A stretch of DNA of 64,000 bases from an uncultured Tateyamaria sp. (lineage in GTDB: Bacteria; Pseudomonadota; Alphaproteobacteria; Rhodobacterales; Rhodobacteraceae): contig NZ_CANLAG010000002.1 of NCBI RefSeq assembly GCF_947488715.1, positions 620,001 through 684,000 of the forward strand, read 5' to 3'. Numbering within the stretch: position 1 is the stretch's first letter; the number at the start of each line of letters is the position of its first letter. The position numbers and the translations under genes were made by a program. A model generated the notes under the pieces. It was not told the origin of the DNA and did not search any database. It worked only from the letters and a program-made list of their open reading frames with translations. Of this stretch, positions 63,265 to 64,000 are shown one piece after another.

Positions 63265-64000
63265 GTGGAAAAGCAGAACAAAAACAACAAAGTAAGCCTA
63301 TCTCAGGTGGCCAATGCCGCCGGGGTGTCCAAAATGACTGCAAGCCGTGTTTTGCGCGGCGAAGGCGGGTACTCGGAACAAACGCGGGTCAAGGTCATGG
63401 CGCAGGTCGACGCCCTTGGCTATCTGCCGAATCGTTTGGCGACGGTTTTTGCGGGCGACCAAAGCTCCACCTTCATCGGGGTGTCGATCCCGGACCTCGG
63501 AAACGAGGTCTTTGCACAGGTCCTGGAGGGCATCGACCGCAAGCTTGGGACGTTCGGATACCAGTCGGTTCTGGGCCTCACACAGCACACGCTGGAAGAG
63601 GAAGAAAACTGGATCAAGACGGTGCTGTCGTGGCAACCCGCAGGGCTGATTTTAACCGGCCGCTACCACTCTGCGCGGGCCACGGACATGCTGCGCAATG
63701 CCGGTGTTCCGGTGGTCGAGATCTGGGATCTGAACGCCGCACCGCTCGACATGAGCGTGGGCATCAACCACTTTGACAGCGGCTTTGACATGGGCCGATA
63801 CCTGACCTCTTTGGGGTATCAAAACATCGGATACGTTGGGACGTCACACGACACCGCAAACGCAGCAACAGAGCGATTGCATGGGTTTTGCAAGGCCGTC
63901 GAGGGTGCAGGCGGCGCCGTGGTCAAGCAGCTTTGCCTGCACGATACGGCGACGTATTATCCCGGTTTCTACGGCACCGAACAGTTGCTGGCCGCAGCAC
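63265..64000 (+). CDS. LacI-family transcriptional regulator, 3' end beyond window
   Basis: At least 245 codons, open to the right edge. The N terminus after the GTG at 63265 reads KVSLSQVANAAGVSKMTASR, a LacI helix-turn-helix, followed by the hinge LGYLPNRLA and an effector domain (FIGVSIPDLGNEVFAQVLEG, ILTGRYHSARATDMLRNAGV). It resembles GntR/Gnt-II-type members. It is divergent from the CUT2 block, with two identical operator-like repeats between them, so it probably controls that block and itself. About a quarter of the protein lies outside. Confidence 0.9.
   Translation, partial: MEKQNKNNKVSLSQVANAAGVSKMTASRVLRGEGGYSEQTRVKVMAQVDALGYLPNRLATVFAGDQSSTFIGVSIPDLGNEVFAQVLEGIDRKLGTFGYQSVLGLTQHTLEEEENWIKTVLSWQPAGLILTGRYHSARATDMLRNAGVPVVEIWDLNAAPLDMSVGINHFDSGFDMGRYLTSLGYQNIGYVGTSHDTANAATERLHGFCKAVEGAGGAVVKQLCLHDTATYYPGFYGTEQLLAAA

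Noticed and set aside
1-64000. CRISPR arrays, insertion sequences, prophage, integrons or toxin-antitoxin pairs
   Set aside because: No regularly spaced repeats, transposase, integrase or phage genes were recognised anywhere in the window.

Overview
The window looks like a 64-kb chromosomal segment from a marine roseobacter (Alphaproteobacteria, Rhodobacterales). It is GC-rich. The gene families are typical of that group: a DMSP demethylase next to AcuI, the trgA-trgB-cysK tellurite locus, HpsN and ComDE for C3-sulfonates, a class II DAHP synthase, and several sugar ABC transporters with LacI-type regulators. No phage, insertion sequence, CRISPR array or plasmid function was seen.

Layout. 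1-4.4 kb: DMSP block (dmdA with its 5' end cut off, acuI, a HIT protein, a BCCT osmolyte transporter). 4.5-14.4 kb: class V aminotransferase, photolyase, cyclopropane-fatty-acid synthase, trgA, trgB, cysK, a large MscS channel, AlaX and tRNA-Ser(GGA); a singlet-oxygen-type sigma-E promoter precedes the photolyase. 14.7-18.1 kb: a small sulfonate operon (hpsN, zinc dehydrogenase, comD, comE). 18.2-27.5 kb: a chemotaxis island with receptor-cheB-cheD on + facing [CheZ/CheT-like]-cheY-cheR-cheW-cheA-cheY-STAS on -. 27.7-30.0 kb: three C1/folate genes on -. 30.3-39.7 kb: housekeeping (ppx, rlmE, a GlxA-type regulator, class II DAHP synthase, a PAS protein, then yicC-gmk-gamma carbonic anhydrase-isomerase-Cys/Met PLP enzyme). 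39.7-47.1 kb: a complete pho regulon, phoR-pstSCAB-phoU-phoB, behind a pho box. 47.2-56.2 kb: a sugar regulon under one LacI repressor (GlcG-like protein, 6-phosphogluconate dehydrogenase, lactonase, cytochrome b561, CUT1 transporter). 56.3-64 kb: two CUT2 ABC transporters in one - strand block, with a divergent LacI gene running off the end.

The segment describes a cell living on algal exudates: DMSP and DHPS as sulfur and carbon sources, sugars taken up by three ABC systems, high-affinity phosphate scavenging, chemotaxis, and defence against light-generated singlet oxygen.

The points I consider most worth checking are: a LuxP-like (autoinducer-2 receptor family) binding protein encoded with an ABC permease and ATPase rather than a LuxQ kinase; an unannotated small protein in the chemotaxis cluster with a DxxxQ motif and CheZ-like tail; a palindromic LacI operator set (TGTTACCGGTAACA type) linking four transcription units; and a cytochrome b561 plus a permease with two cysteine-paired periplasmic loops in the same sugar operon. 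All calls come from reading the sequence. Family names and literature comparisons are from memory, and nothing was searched.
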